Shown: positions 37,541-48,701 of the stretch, one piece after another
Layout of the letters: every line of letters starts with the position of its first letter
Numbering within the stretch: the stretch's first letter is position 1
Assembly (NCBI GenBank): GCA_013397865.1
Contig: VZTI01005062.1
Coordinates: 385,582 to 449,581 of the forward strand
Source: Struthidea cinerea
Taxonomy: Eukaryota > Chordata > Aves > Passeriformes > Corcoracidae
Direction of reading: 5' to 3'
DNA: 64,000 bases
Translations under genes and position numbers: made by a program
The notes under the pieces: model-generated
The model's database searches: none
What the model was told of the DNA's origin: nothing
What the model saw: only the letters and a program-made list of their open reading frames with translations

Positions 37541-39769
37541 TTTCATTCAGAGGGACTGAAAAAATACATTTAAATTTCCTTTAACACTGTCACTCCTCTT
37601 GCTACCCCTTCTGAAAACTTCCTTCTCATGAAAACCACTTCTTGATTTTTGCATACAAACAAACTGCACCTGAGGCAGAGTGGGAGTATAAGCATAGGAG
37701 TGTGGATTTACATACCCTATTTGCTTTCATCTGGCAGCTCCAAATGCCTTCAGCAGCCAGGTCTACCTGCTTTCTTTTCCAATGGCTCATGTCTCAGCAT
37801 GACCCCAGTTTGACCCTGGATCTGCAGCATTCAAAGCTAAAGCAATGGTACAGCAGCACAGAGAGAATTAGAAACAGTGTCACTGATTAAACTATTGATC
37901 AGCCGCTCTGCTAAAGCTGAGGTACTCCTCCATTTGGAATTAAGCTACTGAACATGCATTGCAACAAGGTGAAAGGCCTGGCCCAACACAGAAAAGGCAC
38001 AGAAATGTTGAGATAAAGATGTGCAAGAGAGGTGGAAGGAATCTTGAGATCGGTTAGGAAAAACTGTCATATGGAACATATTCCACATGGAAGGGGGAGT
38101 TTGCACAAAGCATCTGCAGCCCTGTTTCTAATGGCTATTTTCTGTATCACCATCATGCCTGCCATCCAAAGCCTGAGCAGGACTCAAGAAATGGAGCTCT
38201 ATTTTTAAAACTTAACTAAAAGAGGGGTGCCTCATTTTGATGCTGAAGTGAGTGCATGTCTTAGGTGGGGAAGATACTAATTCATGCTCAAGGCACTGGA
38301 GAAAGGAAAACTAGAGGGGAAATTATGGAAGGACATAAGGTTTTACCAAAGGCACTAAAGAGCAGAATATCTCAGAGCATCAGCACTCTGAGCATTAATA
38401 GTGTAAGACTGTATTTGTCAGACAAAATATAATTCAGTAATCAGAAGATGAAGCACAGACAAAGAGGCAAGGCCAGATCTTTGGGCAGCTGCTGACAATG
38501 AACACAAGTTTCAGATGAAGACGTTTGCCTGCTGCAAATGAGAATTAATCAAGCCATAGCCAAGAGCATTTTATAACCTTCAGCTGTTCAGTGAACACCA
38601 GGGATGGACCAAGGGAAGGCTTAGGAGCTGAGTAGATAGAGGACACAGAGCTTTTCCTTGTACTTTGTCACATCAAATGCCCATTTGTTGATAAGCGTGT
38701 GTCTTCGCACAGTGTAATATGCATGCCAGTAGTTATGGAAGTCATCAATCTTCTCTGGACTATGTAGTGAGTACATGTTAATTTTTTAGAAATGGTAATA
38801 ACTGTAACATCTGTGTCTTCTCAGTATATGCCTTTTAAACTCTAAGCTCCTTAAATGAATATTTCCCTTATTTTGAGCAATGTAAAGGACTAATATAGCC
38901 ATATATGTTGTCAGTTAAATAATAAAATTTAGTAGTCTATTTCTTCTTCCACAAGAACAAAAAAAATGTTGTGTTGAACACCTTACCGGCAATAATTTTT
39001 CTTGTAGATATTGCTACTCCACAGCCAGCTCAAATAAAAGCACCTTTTCTTACATCCGTAGTTAAATAGATTTATGTGAATGGGCAGCATTAGGAATGCA
39101 TTGAGTATAACTTAGTTATCTGTAAAAACCAGGAGCAACATCTTACTGCTCAGTCCAATCCAGCTTGCCTATATGTGGTCCATGTGCTGCACCTAAAACT
39201 ACTCTGTGATTTGAAGTTGATCTGAGACACTAATAAAATATCTTGTGTATAGGTTGTTTCTTACTGTGCATTCATATAAGCAGAAAAATTAAATATAGAA
39301 AGTACTGCTATTGGAATCACTGCATTCATTTGTGAATCTTAAACTTTTAGAATATTCAAGTAGGAAGTCATTTGAATGGAAATGTCAGGAAGAAATACTT
39401 TCTGTCTATATGAACCTAACCTTATTGGAAGCCAGTCCTAATTAATATTTCATCAGCTGCCTGATGGTAACTTCTAAGCTAAATTAGCTGAACTAATTAA
39501 TTAGCTGAAATTAAACATTTGTAAATGTAATAATCCTGTTCACTTACGACTGTCTCCACAAGAACTCTGTGCAACAATACACAAGTAAATGTACTTCAAT
39601 CTCACTCCTGTGTTCTCTCAGGTGGATAATGTTTCAGAGTGGTGGATATTTAAGACAAATAATGATTATTTTATTCCTTATGTGTATAGAGCCTGTTCAT
39701 TAGGGTGACACTACAATGTTCTGAATCAGCATAAAAATTTGACTAAGATTGATCAAAAAATTTGGGAAA

Positions 39770-39793
39770 AATAATAATAATAATAATAATAAT
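39770..39793 (+). repeat. (AAT)8 microsatellite
   Basis: Eight perfect AAT units. Confidence 0.95.
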
Positions 39794-42558
39794 TTTAAAA
39801 AGTCAAGTTTTCCATTAGGAAGTAAATAAAATAGTACCTTTCTCAGTCCTACACAGGTATGCTATACTATCACCTCAAACAATGGAAGAACACTTTTCCT
39901 TTATGAGAGCATACCATCATTTTCCACTTAAAATTATAGATTTTTTACTTCCTGACATCTTTGTGAATCTGAGTGACCTGATGAGGAAAAATTACTTCCT
40001 TTTGGTTATAGTTCCAACCATCAATTATTCATCCCCACTCAACTGGGTAGATGGCTCATTTTTCAGGCTACTAATCTGCTGCACATTACAGCAGATAAAA
40101 TGCTGCAAATTATATGTTGAGGAAAACAGGTAGATGCTGTGTTACTAAAATCAGTTGCTGTGTAGCTTGTAAAGGGTCTGCTGGCCTCTATAAAGAGTGA
40201 AATTATCCCTGCAGCAGCCACAGTGACCTCTAAGAGGGATTTCTTGACAACTGTGGTGATAACAACTACAATTAAGCTGAGATCTATGCATGTCAATCGT
40301 AGCTTTTATTCTCTTACTATTGGATGTTTTAAAAAAATCCAACATTGTACAACAGCAGGATTCATAGCAGAGAGCACAAACTGGGGTCACTGTTGCATAT
40401 TAACTTAATTAACCCCTCTGACCATGTTTTACAATTTTATACAGCTTCACTCCAATTATGCAGAAACAGACTGCTTTTATGCCTTGTACATCTATTTAAT
40501 ATCAGCTGCAGTTCAGAACAAGAAAGAGTCTTGGGTGTTGTCATGAACTCTCCATACTGACCATAAGCTAAAGAGTGTGGTAGAGAAACAAAGGGAAGAA
40601 CCAAAGTCCAGTGAGCTGAGCAATTTAGATTGACTTTGATGGGCTTCTATTAATTGCTGAGAATGAGTATTAGGCAATACTGCTATTTTTCAATACTATT
40701 TTTTTTCTGTGAACTTTGTCTTCATTTTTGCCCCTTCTTTTGCCATTAGTTTTCCTTTAGTGTTGTTTTTTGCAAATTTGACAGCTGATGAAGTTACTAT
40801 GGCAAGTGCAACGAGGAAAAGGAAGGAAGGCATGGAAGCATATTTTCAGAAACTGCATTTTGAAATCAGTATTAGTGTGACCATTTTGCATATGAAACTC
40901 GATTCTCAAAGATTTTACCAGTGAGTTATGTGAATCTTATGCCCAGTGACACTGCTCACATTTTGCTTATCAAACGTTCACATCCAGCTGACTGGAAACA
41001 ATCCATAAACTGACACGATTTTGCAGAATCTATTTACAATCAAAACAATAAATGTCTTCATATGGTTTTCAGAGAGAAAAGAACAGATATTTTTAGCCAC
41101 CTTGTTTTACTTAGGAAGAAGTGCATACAATCTGTTCCTATGAAGTACTGCAAGGAGATGCGGCGTGCCCTCCAGTCATAAGAATTCAGGGCTTTTCGGT
41201 ATCAATCTCTCAAAAATGCTTAAAGAGCATAATTTCCCTGGCCTTCCAGTTATCATTTCACCAGTATGGTCCCAGCTTCACAGTTTATTGGATGTGCCAC
41301 ATACAGAGTTACAGAGAGGGTTATTTTCTGTCCTGCTGATGGATAAGGAACAGTGACAGGAAAATCAATGAGTAATCAATTCATTGGGTAATAGATGCAG
41401 CCCTTTGGGGTGGTTGGGAATGGGGCAACTGTACTTCATGGACTACTAAACTCAAAGGGCAAGAAGGCATGAATGTGTAATTTGTCTTTGTTACCATAAA
41501 CACTACTAGAAATGGCAAGCTGCAGGAAAGGAAACATTTGGGAAAGAAATGGATCATGAGGTCAATGGACCAGCTACTACTGACCTTCAAAACTCTGAAT
41601 CAGACCTGTAACTAGGAGCTCTGATGAAGGGCAGTGTATAAAATCATATTTCTTCTTTAACCACCATTCCGTGTTTCAATAGTTTCAAAAATATTGAGTT
41701 ATTCTTAGCATAGAAAATAGGAAAACTGTATCATCTCTGTGAGGAAATAAACTGTGGTCTTTAGAATACCAGCATAGTCATTAAGTACCAGCAAAAGTGA
41801 CTTTTTTTCAGTTTTGGATGTTTTTTCAGGTACCATCATAGGGATCATTTACATAATGTGAATATAGTTTATTGTAAGTATTAGGACTAGTTTATAAATG
41901 TGAAGTTTATGACCATGCTACCAGACGAAATGTTCATTCTGATAAAAATAAAGGAAATTGATAGAAAGTGTTTATTCCACCTGCTAAATAATTATTCTGG
42001 TTAGAGATAATTTGGTATGAGTCTGAACGAACAAGTGAGATTTGAAGTGCATTACTTCATTCAATAAAAGTCAGTTAAAATTATGTATGGCTTATTCCTT
42101 ATAAGCATAAGAACTGTTACAGTTATGAGAAAATATAATATCCATATTACCCTGTGTTTGCCCTCAAAATTCCTGCATTTTACTCTAGAATCCCTATTAA
42201 TTAGTCTTTTTATGTATATTGGTATGTTTATCCTTATTTAGTATTTTTTCCACCTCTTCTTCTCTATCAGATTTGTTTCTTTGTACGTTAAAAGCTATCA
42301 AATTATCAGTTTTAGTTCTGTAATGAAGAACAACTTTGGCTTCTGCAGTTCTTTCTTAAAGGACTAAGAGGGTTTTTAAAGCATTCACTGGCGGCCAAGA
42401 AGATAAAATTGCGCATGAATGCTCAATTTGCAATTTCTTTCTGAAGCTGAATATATAGTCAGTGATTTGCCAGTATGGTTGATTGGAGAAAGTTTAAGTT
42501 ATTCATTGAAAACAGAGAGAGTAAAGTTTAAAAGTTCATTCCATTTATGTGCATAAAC

Positions 42559-42594
42559 ATATATATATATTTATATATAAAATACATATATATA
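42559..42594. repeat. AT-dinucleotide microsatellite
   Basis: A run of AT/TA dinucleotides with a few interruptions (TTT, AAATAC). Such tracts are easily melted and often variable in length. Confidence 0.88.
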
Positions 42595-42624
42595 GTTACT
42601 TAAAATTACATCTATTTATGAGAC

Positions 42625-42654
42625 TATAGTATTAATTTGATAATTAATACTATA
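42625..42654. repeat. 30-bp AT palindrome, 13-bp arms
   Basis: TATAGTATTAATT at 42625-42637 and AATTAATACTATA at 42642-42654 are exact reverse complements around a TGAT loop. The right arm overlaps a short direct repeat of TACTATAATAAA. The structure could extrude as a cruciform. Confidence 0.9.
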
Positions 42655-43454
42655 ATAAATACTATAATAAAAGAAACTTGTGGAGAGTAATCATTCTATA
42701 AATTAGCTGATGGGTTTCATCCTTTTCTCTCTGGTCATAAAGTAACTGTATTTTTGCACTGGATAAATAATTTTTAGTTTGCAAGGCTCTTGCAGTTCTT
42801 CATTAGAATTAGCAGACTGACCATTAACTCACAAAATACTATTTTTGATCTGTGTCCAAATAAATTGAACTTCTGAAAGGAGAGGATAAGGAACAAATGA
42901 GAAATATAAATAATTAATATTAAACTACAGATATCCCTTAATGAATTAATATCCTTCTGAATGTATTTAAAATATTCTTGCCTCAGTTGACTGTAGGAAG
43001 ATGTATAGTTTTTCTAGGAAGTTCTTGCTGATGGATAAAATTAACATCTAGCTATTCCACTACAGTTCATTCATCTGAAATGGCTTGGAGAAACAAATAA
43101 ATTTTTGAACTATGAACAGTTTCATAAAGCAAGAAAGGTCTGTTTCTCTTCTGTTTGTGATGCAGTTTTCTCATTTTTTAGGGCTTGCTACATCACATTC
43201 ATCCATTATAGTTAGTTTGGTTCTTTATATTAGCAATAATTACTAGTTTGAGTAAATGCTTTTCTTCTAGGCGCAAAAAGGGATCTTAAATACTGTCATT
43301 GTTAGCTGATGAGTAATATTATGTTCTCCTAGAAAAATTAGGAACAGTTTCTTACTTCATTGTCTCTGTTACTAAAAGCTGATCTGCTCCTTAAGCTACA
43401 GGAGCAGAGGCCAGTAGTTCCCTTGCAGGGAGAGCTGAGCTCCATCCATGCAAT

Positions 43455-43735
43455 CGGATTTGTAATGTTCACACAGCAACAAGCAATTATCCTGCAACGG
43501 GGTCACCGCCGGCGATAAGGGCTCACGCAGCACAACACACCCGCGCCTTTTAAAAGTGAGATAAGGACGAGTTCCAGGGAGCGGATTAGGAAGCCAGTCT
43601 GTTGGCTTTCATGATTTGAACAAGGGAAAAAGAGTACAGTGCATTCCCATCTGTCTGCCTTCTATAAATCGCTGATAGATACCTGAAAATGTGCACCGTA
43701 CCTGCAGCACGGCCGGTACTTTACACGCGCACCAC
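43455..43735. promoter_or_regulatory. CpG-containing patch with GATA motifs, candidate enhancer
   Basis: About 16 CpGs fall in roughly 280 bases, including CACCGCCGGCG near 43504-43514 and CACGCGC near 43724. GATAAG sites occur at 43514-43519 and 43560-43565, 46 bases apart, and a GATAGA lies at 43674-43679. GATA factors bind such sites in blood, heart and endoderm enhancers. CpG retention suggests an unmethylated or constrained element. No transcription start is evident. It could also be an unrecognised old repeat. Confidence 0.35.
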
Positions 43736-44562
43736 AAGCCCTGCTGGTGGTGTCTGGGGACAGGGGCAGGTGCTTCACAGGGATTAGCATTTAAGAGTTA
43801 CAGATTTCATTTGAGAGAACTGCTTGCTGGAAAATTATAAATGTGTTTTCATTTTTGCTTTTCTTTTTTTTTTACAAGCAAGTTGTCTAACCAGCTGTGA
43901 TTTTTGTGGCTGACATCCACTGAGAAAATCAGTAGAGACTTGCCACTTGTAAATGACAGGTAACTGCATCAAGAGCACTGCCTAGGCCAAGCTGAGCTGT
44001 CAAAACCAAAATTCCCGCAGTGAATTGTAAAACTAAAACTGATGTACTTCTTAGGGATCTATCCAAAATAAAATATTCCAAACTATTCCTATTTTCTCTT
44101 ATTAAACAGACTTGGGTTTGCATTGGAAAACTCAACAAAGAGATTTCACTGGCATTTTCATGCTCTACAGCTTGGGTTCTAGGATATGCATTACATAAAC
44201 AGAACTGGACCGTGTCTATGGAAATGGACCTAAAACTTATCTTTGCAATCTGTTTTTTCTAAATGATGATCCACTGCCCTCCCTCCAAGCTCTGAGTTTC
44301 AGCCGATGAATTCTACAGAGCGTCACAAGACAGCAAAGTACGCTGGATGATCAGACCAGTGCAAATCTGTTTCGGCCATGAAGTCTTTTAGAAAACTTTA
44401 CCCTAGAAATTCTGAGAGTGAAAGCCCAATCATTATATAGCATTGAAGGAATCTGGGACAAAAAGAAGTACCAAAACCAAAATTCAAATGTTCTGGGTCA
44501 AGCCTTCTTAATCAATTGGTTTGGTTTTGGGGTTTTTTCTGCTTGAGGAGGTATGAAAGAGA
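43736..44562. other. Unique DNA next to the solo LTR
   Basis: No gene is recognised. An 80-codon frame on the plus strand (44020-44262) has no family resemblance. The last 100 bases before the LTR are rich in G and T. Confidence 0.5.
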
Positions 44563-44568
44563 GGTTAG
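44563..44568 (+). repeat. Left target-site duplication, GGTTAG
   Basis: Six bases immediately before the TG end of the LTR. They are repeated exactly after its CA end at 45013-45018. Confidence 0.85.
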
Positions 44569-45012
44569 TGTTGGGGTGTGCTGGCAAATCCGCCAGCCCA
44601 GGGTTTGGGGGGACAGACCTGCGCCTGGGAGAACCCCCTCGGGTTATGTTATCTCTATACAAATGTGTATTGGTTTCTCCCTNNNNNNNNNNNNNNNNNN
44701 NNNNNNNNNNNNNNNNNNNNNNNNNNNNNNNNNNNNNNNNNNNNNNNNNNNNNNNNNNNNNNNNNNNNNNNNNNNNNNNNNNNNNNNNNNNNNNNNNNNN
44801 NNNNNNNNNNNNNNNNNNNNNNNNNNNNNNNNNNNNNNNNNNNNNNNNNNNNNNNNNNNNNNNNNNNNNNNNNNNNNNNNNNNNNNNNNNNNNNNNNNNN
44901 NNNNNNNNNNNNNNNNNNNNNNNNNNNNNNNNNNNNNNNNNNNNNNNNNNNNNNNNNNNNNGCGCGGGGTCTCGCCCCCGAGCCAGCCGCGGCAGGCAGA
45001 GACAAAGAGACA
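44569..45012. mobile_element. Solo LTR of an endogenous retrovirus, interrupted by a gap
   Basis: The element begins TGTTGGGGTG and ends AAAGAGACA, giving the standard TGT...ACA ends. It is flanked on both sides by GGTTAG, a 6-bp target-site duplication. Six-base duplications are typical of class II (ERVK/alpharetrovirus-like) integrases, so that class is likely. The visible LTR sequence is GC- and CpG-rich, unlike its AT-rich surroundings; 279 bases in the middle are N. With a nominal length of 444 bp and no internal genes, this is a solo LTR left by recombination between two LTRs. Orientation cannot be decided from the visible ends. Confidence 0.8.
44683..44961. other. Assembly gap (279 N)
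   Basis: Unresolved bases sit inside the solo LTR, flanked by GC-rich sequence, which is probably why the assembly failed here. Long open frames called across it are artefacts. Confidence 0.99.
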
Positions 45013-45018
45013 GGTTAG
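45013..45018 (+). repeat. Right target-site duplication, GGTTAG
   Basis: Exact partner of 44563-44568. Confidence 0.85.
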
Positions 45019-46135
45019 GTTATAAAAGAGGTTTAAAATAATAATGTCCCTATGATTCCCTTTAGATTATGATTTTGGAGTCTTGAAGTCTGCTTGGATT
45101 AAGTGTTCTTTCAGGATTATTTTCTGCAACCACAATGAGAAGAAAATAAAAAGATAAAAGGAAAAAGACATGAGAGTCTCAAATAATTGTTGTGTTTGGA
45201 CACTAAAAATTGTGATGTTATTTACAAAGTAACAAAAGCTGACATTTTTCTTTGTTTTCCAGATAAACTACCATTAAGGTCCATTTAGCCACTGCAAAAA
45301 TAAGTCCTCTCTGACCGGGTTTCTCAGCTGTCCTGCTGACATTTTCACAGTTAATCTCAAACACCTGCAAAATCCTTAATGAAGACCTTCCTTGATATAA
45401 TAATAACTGAAGATGAAAATGACTGTCTCAGAGAGAGGTGGACTCTACAGCCAGGCACTGATATTATTGGAGCAACAGCTTAATTTTTGAGCTTGCAGAT
45501 ACAGACCCAAGTCTTTGGGAGTTACTCTATCGGGCCCATCATTTTTAAGAGCAAATAGCTTATCTTTCTTCCTTCAGACTTCTGATGTTTAAAGGATTTT
45601 GGATGTGCAGCTCTCTGGGGAAGCTCTCTAGGAAGTGTGGAGTTTATTATGTTAGCAAGCAAGCAAGCTGTGACGATCTGATGAAAATTCTCCCTTGTGC
45701 TCACTGTGTTCACTTGTCCAACTGGTTTCATGCACTGTTTAACAAGGCATCAGCCAACCTCAGCAAGACAGCAGGTACCTGAGAAACACTCACGAAGTCT
45801 CTGGTGCAAGAACTGAGATTTCCTGCTAGACATGACATCTTTATGAAAATAAAAAGGCAATTTTTAGTAGAAGGAATCTGGTTCAGTAAACTGTGACAGA
45901 CATTCAGATCCTCGGCTCATCTAATTCAGTTTGACTCCATTAGAGTCAATGACATTACATCAATATCCACCAACTGAGCATTTAACCCAGACGGATGGAA
46001 TCATGAAAAGTCACTTCAGAGACAATACTGGCAATTCTTGGCGATAGATTTGCTTTGCCATTCATACTTGAGTCTGCATTTAGATGTCCACTCTGACTAG
46101 TGTGTCTTTTGTGATCAAATTATGGCTGCTAATAA
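45019..46135. other. Unique AT-rich DNA
   Basis: No gene, RNA or repeat recognised. Confidence 0.5.
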
Positions 46136-46211
46136 AGAAGTGGAGAAGAAGGAATTTAAAAGATGACAGTGAGATGACTGTCATCTTTTAAATTCCTTCT
46201 TTTCCACTTCT
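46136..46211. repeat. Long near-perfect hairpin: 35-bp arms, 6-base loop
   Basis: The arm at 46136-46170 pairs with 46177-46211 over 35 bases with a single mismatch, around the loop GAGATG. The mismatch (C versus T in the purine-rich outer half) would still allow a G-U pair in RNA. The DNA outside the arms is not complementary, so this is not part of a larger palindrome. No terminal repeats or target duplications suggest a transposon. If transcribed, the RNA would be a very stable hairpin. It is most simply explained by a recent template-switch mutation. Confidence 0.95.
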
Positions 46212-47321
46212 CAGTAGAAACCTCTTCAAGTCAAGTGCCTGTCTTTTGCCTCTTTCCTTCAGATGCAAAATTGAAATGCATGAAAAGAATTGATACACGA
46301 TTCAAAAAATCTTCCAGTGTTCAGATTTAGTGTGGTTTTGGATAAAGCATATCTGGGTGTTTGAGGCATCCCCAAATCTAGGAAAACACAATTTTAGGCT
46401 TGCTTAGTAGTGAGGAAAGGATTTAGCTTTATGAAAAAGTACTTAAGGCACATTGACACATCTTGTATCTCTAGGAAGTAATGGAAGGTGATTATTTAAA
46501 GTTAAAGAAGGCAAAAAGGGAAATAAACATATATTCAATTACCAGCTGCTGCTTTAAATGATTAGCTGGAGAAGGAGAAAAAATCAAATTAATACAGTAA
46601 CCATGTATAGCTATACAGTATTTGTGCAGTGTCCATGGAACAGCATGGAACTGAGATGGCCAAACTCACACTAGCTGGAGCTCAATTGTATGAAAAGCGG
46701 GCATAAACAGCTTTTATAGGATACTTGGTTGAGTTGCTCTGTTAATTTAACAGCCAGCTCTGGCTTTATTATAGTAAATAACACACTCATTCCCATGTTT
46801 AAGCTCTCAAGAAGGGATAAAGAAGACATTAATAGGTGGCAAAGTGCTTACAGTCAGCCAGGAGTGCGTACTGAACTGGCAATTTTGGCGCATTCCTGCA
46901 CTGTGTACAGAGTGTGAAGTGCCTAAGCAACCATTAAAGAGTGTCATCTAAGTGAGTCCAGGACAGGAGGGAGTGAGGCCCATTTAGAAAGTCAGACAGA
47001 AATCCTGATTCTGCTATAACTTTGCAAGAAGTACAATAGATACCTGTGTGGTGGGATGGGCCACAGTTCAGATGTTCTTCATTGATGTAACTATAGCCCA
47101 TTGGTTTCCACCGCTCTATTTTCATTTATGACTTCTTGTCATCAATGGTTGGTTGACCTACATTTCTAGATCCATGTCCCAGATAAAAACAAAGACAGGA
47201 TCATCTGTTCATCAGGACCCTTTGAAAGCCACCTGCTGATAGAACCTTCCTCAGAGAAGAAATCCTCAGATAACTGAAAGACTCCAAAGCTGCTTACATC
47301 TTAGCAACATATATATTTATG
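46212..47321. other. Unique DNA
   Basis: No gene recognised. An open frame at 46729-46917 (+) has no family resemblance. Confidence 0.5.
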
Positions 47322-47730
47322 TCACAGAATCCTAAAGGTTGGAAGAGACCTTCAAGATCATCTAGTCTGACCATCAACCCAGCACTGCCAGAATCACTTA
47401 AACCTTATAATATCCTCAAATGCCACATCCAGACACCTCTTGAACACTTCTGGAGACAGTGACTCCACCACCTTCCTGAACAACTTATTCCAGTGCCTAA
47501 CCACTCTTTCGGTGACTTTTTTTTCTTCCCTGATATCTAATCTGAGTTTTCCCTGGTGCAATTTGAGGCCATTTCCTTTCATCCTTTTGCTTGAGACATG
47601 GCAGAAGAGGCTGACCCCCACCTCCCTATAAACTTCATTCAGGCAGTTGTAAAGAGTGATAAGGTCCTCCCTGAGCATCCTTTTCTCCAGTCTAAACAAC
47701 CCCAGACTAAACAATGCCACTTCCCAGACT
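47322..47730 (-). mobile_element. CR1 LINE 3' fragment, minus strand
   Basis: Reading the plus strand, the element starts with its inverted tail TCACAGAAT at 47322. It continues through GGTTGGAAGAGACCTTCAAGATCATC (about 47338-47363), the reverse complement of the CR1 3' terminus. The tail is of the GATTCTGTGA type, not the ATTCTATG type of the other copies here, so it belongs to a different CR1 subfamily. It keeps about 410 bases, including the end of ORF2. Confidence 0.93.
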
Positions 47731-47768
47731 GCGTTACATATGGTCACATATGGACGTATCACGCACAC
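47394..47768 (-). pseudogene. CR1 ORF2 C-terminal remnant, still open
   Basis: This minus-strand frame encodes 124 residues, and most of it reads as the C-terminal end of the CR1 ORF2 polyprotein (endonuclease and reverse transcriptase). The recognisable parts include LEKRMLREDLITLYNCLNE and TERVVRHWNKLFRKVVESL followed by EVFKRCLDVAFEDI. The first 20 or so residues come from DNA outside the clear CR1 match. The catalytic endonuclease and reverse-transcriptase domains are absent, so it cannot function. That the frame is unbroken over about 110 codons suggests a relatively young copy. Confidence 0.85.
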
Positions 47769-48204
47769 ATGTTACAGGACCCAAAGAACAGAAGAAAAAA
47801 TCTAAAGAGATATCTTTTCCTGTGCCCCCCTACTTCAAGGCTCTCAGAATAATTGATGGGTGCTGTGAAAGAGCATGGAGCATAGATCAGACTCCAGGCA
47901 AATATGTCGACTGCAATTAAACCCACTGGTCTCGAATCAGTCAAAGAAGTGGTCTGAAACCACAGTGACTTTTTAAAAGTTAGCAGATAAGATAATACGG
48001 AATCTCTTCAGACTTTGGCTTGTGTTCCTGTGCCCCCGCTAATTCCCATGTGGGCTACTGGATATGATGGCTGAGGTGAACAACTTTTCTCAACAGAGTG
48101 GGTAACAACAAAAAGCATTTTTCTTTTTCCCACAAGTGTTAAGCAGGAGGTTGTATTAAGTTCAAATAGATCTTCTCCCCTACGATCAGGGTTACAAACA
48201 TGCA
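47731..48204. other. Spacer between two oppositely oriented CR1 fragments
   Basis: No repeat or gene was recognised with confidence. The 5' (truncated) ends of the two CR1 pieces face each other across this spacer. Confidence 0.5.
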
Positions 48205-48701
48205 TTACTGGGTCCCCAGCACAAGAAACACATGGACCCGTTACAGTACCTACAGAAGACAGCCACAAAAATTATCAGAGGGCTGTAACACCCCTTCTGT
48301 GGAGAAAGGATGAGACAGTTTGGATTTTTTAACCTGGAGAAGGGAAGACTGTGGTGAAACCACACTGTGGACTTTCAGTATAAAAAGGAGGCTTACTAGG
48401 AAGATGAATAACAACATCTTACCAAGGACTGTAAACAGGGGAAATGGTTTTAAACTGAAAGAGTGCATATTTATATTGGATACAAGGAATTTCTTTTTTT
48501 TTAATGATGAGGGTGGTGAGACACTGGATAGGTTTCCCAGAGAAGTAGTGGATGCCCCATCAATGGAACTGTTCAAAATCAGGTTGGATGGCACTTGAGC
48601 AAACAGATCCAGAAGATGTCCCTGCTCTTTGCAGGGTGGTTGGACCTGATTATCTTTAAAGGTCCTTTCCAAGTCAAATCATTACATAAATCCATGATTA
48701 G
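48205..48701 (+). mobile_element. CR1 LINE 3' fragment
   Basis: The order of CR1 landmarks is intact: CCCCAGCAC (48212-48220), ATTATCAGAGGGCTG near 48271-48285, TTAACCTGGAGAAGGGAAGAC near 48330-48350, GTGGATGCCCCATCAATGGAA near 48549-48569, and CAGGTTGGATGGCAC near 48581-48595. It ends in a degraded tail near ATCCATGATT (48690-48699). An insertion-like T run near 48493-48501 and many substitutions break the frame. The copy is old. Confidence 0.9.

Larger units (their letters stand above)
37541..43454. other. 5.9 kb of AT-rich unique DNA
   Basis: Simple repeats at 39770-39793 and 42559-42594 and an AT palindrome at 42625-42654 are listed separately. A direct repeat of AATTAGCTGAA occurs at 39482-39492 and 39499-39509. 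Short open frames on both strands have no recognisable content. Confidence 0.5.

Noticed and set aside
44516..45041. Long open frames of 116-169 codons
   Set aside because: They run through 279 N bases in the gap and are artefacts of translating unknown bases.
48250..48672. 140-codon minus-strand frame
   Set aside because: It is antisense to the plus-strand CR1 fragment at 48205-48701.
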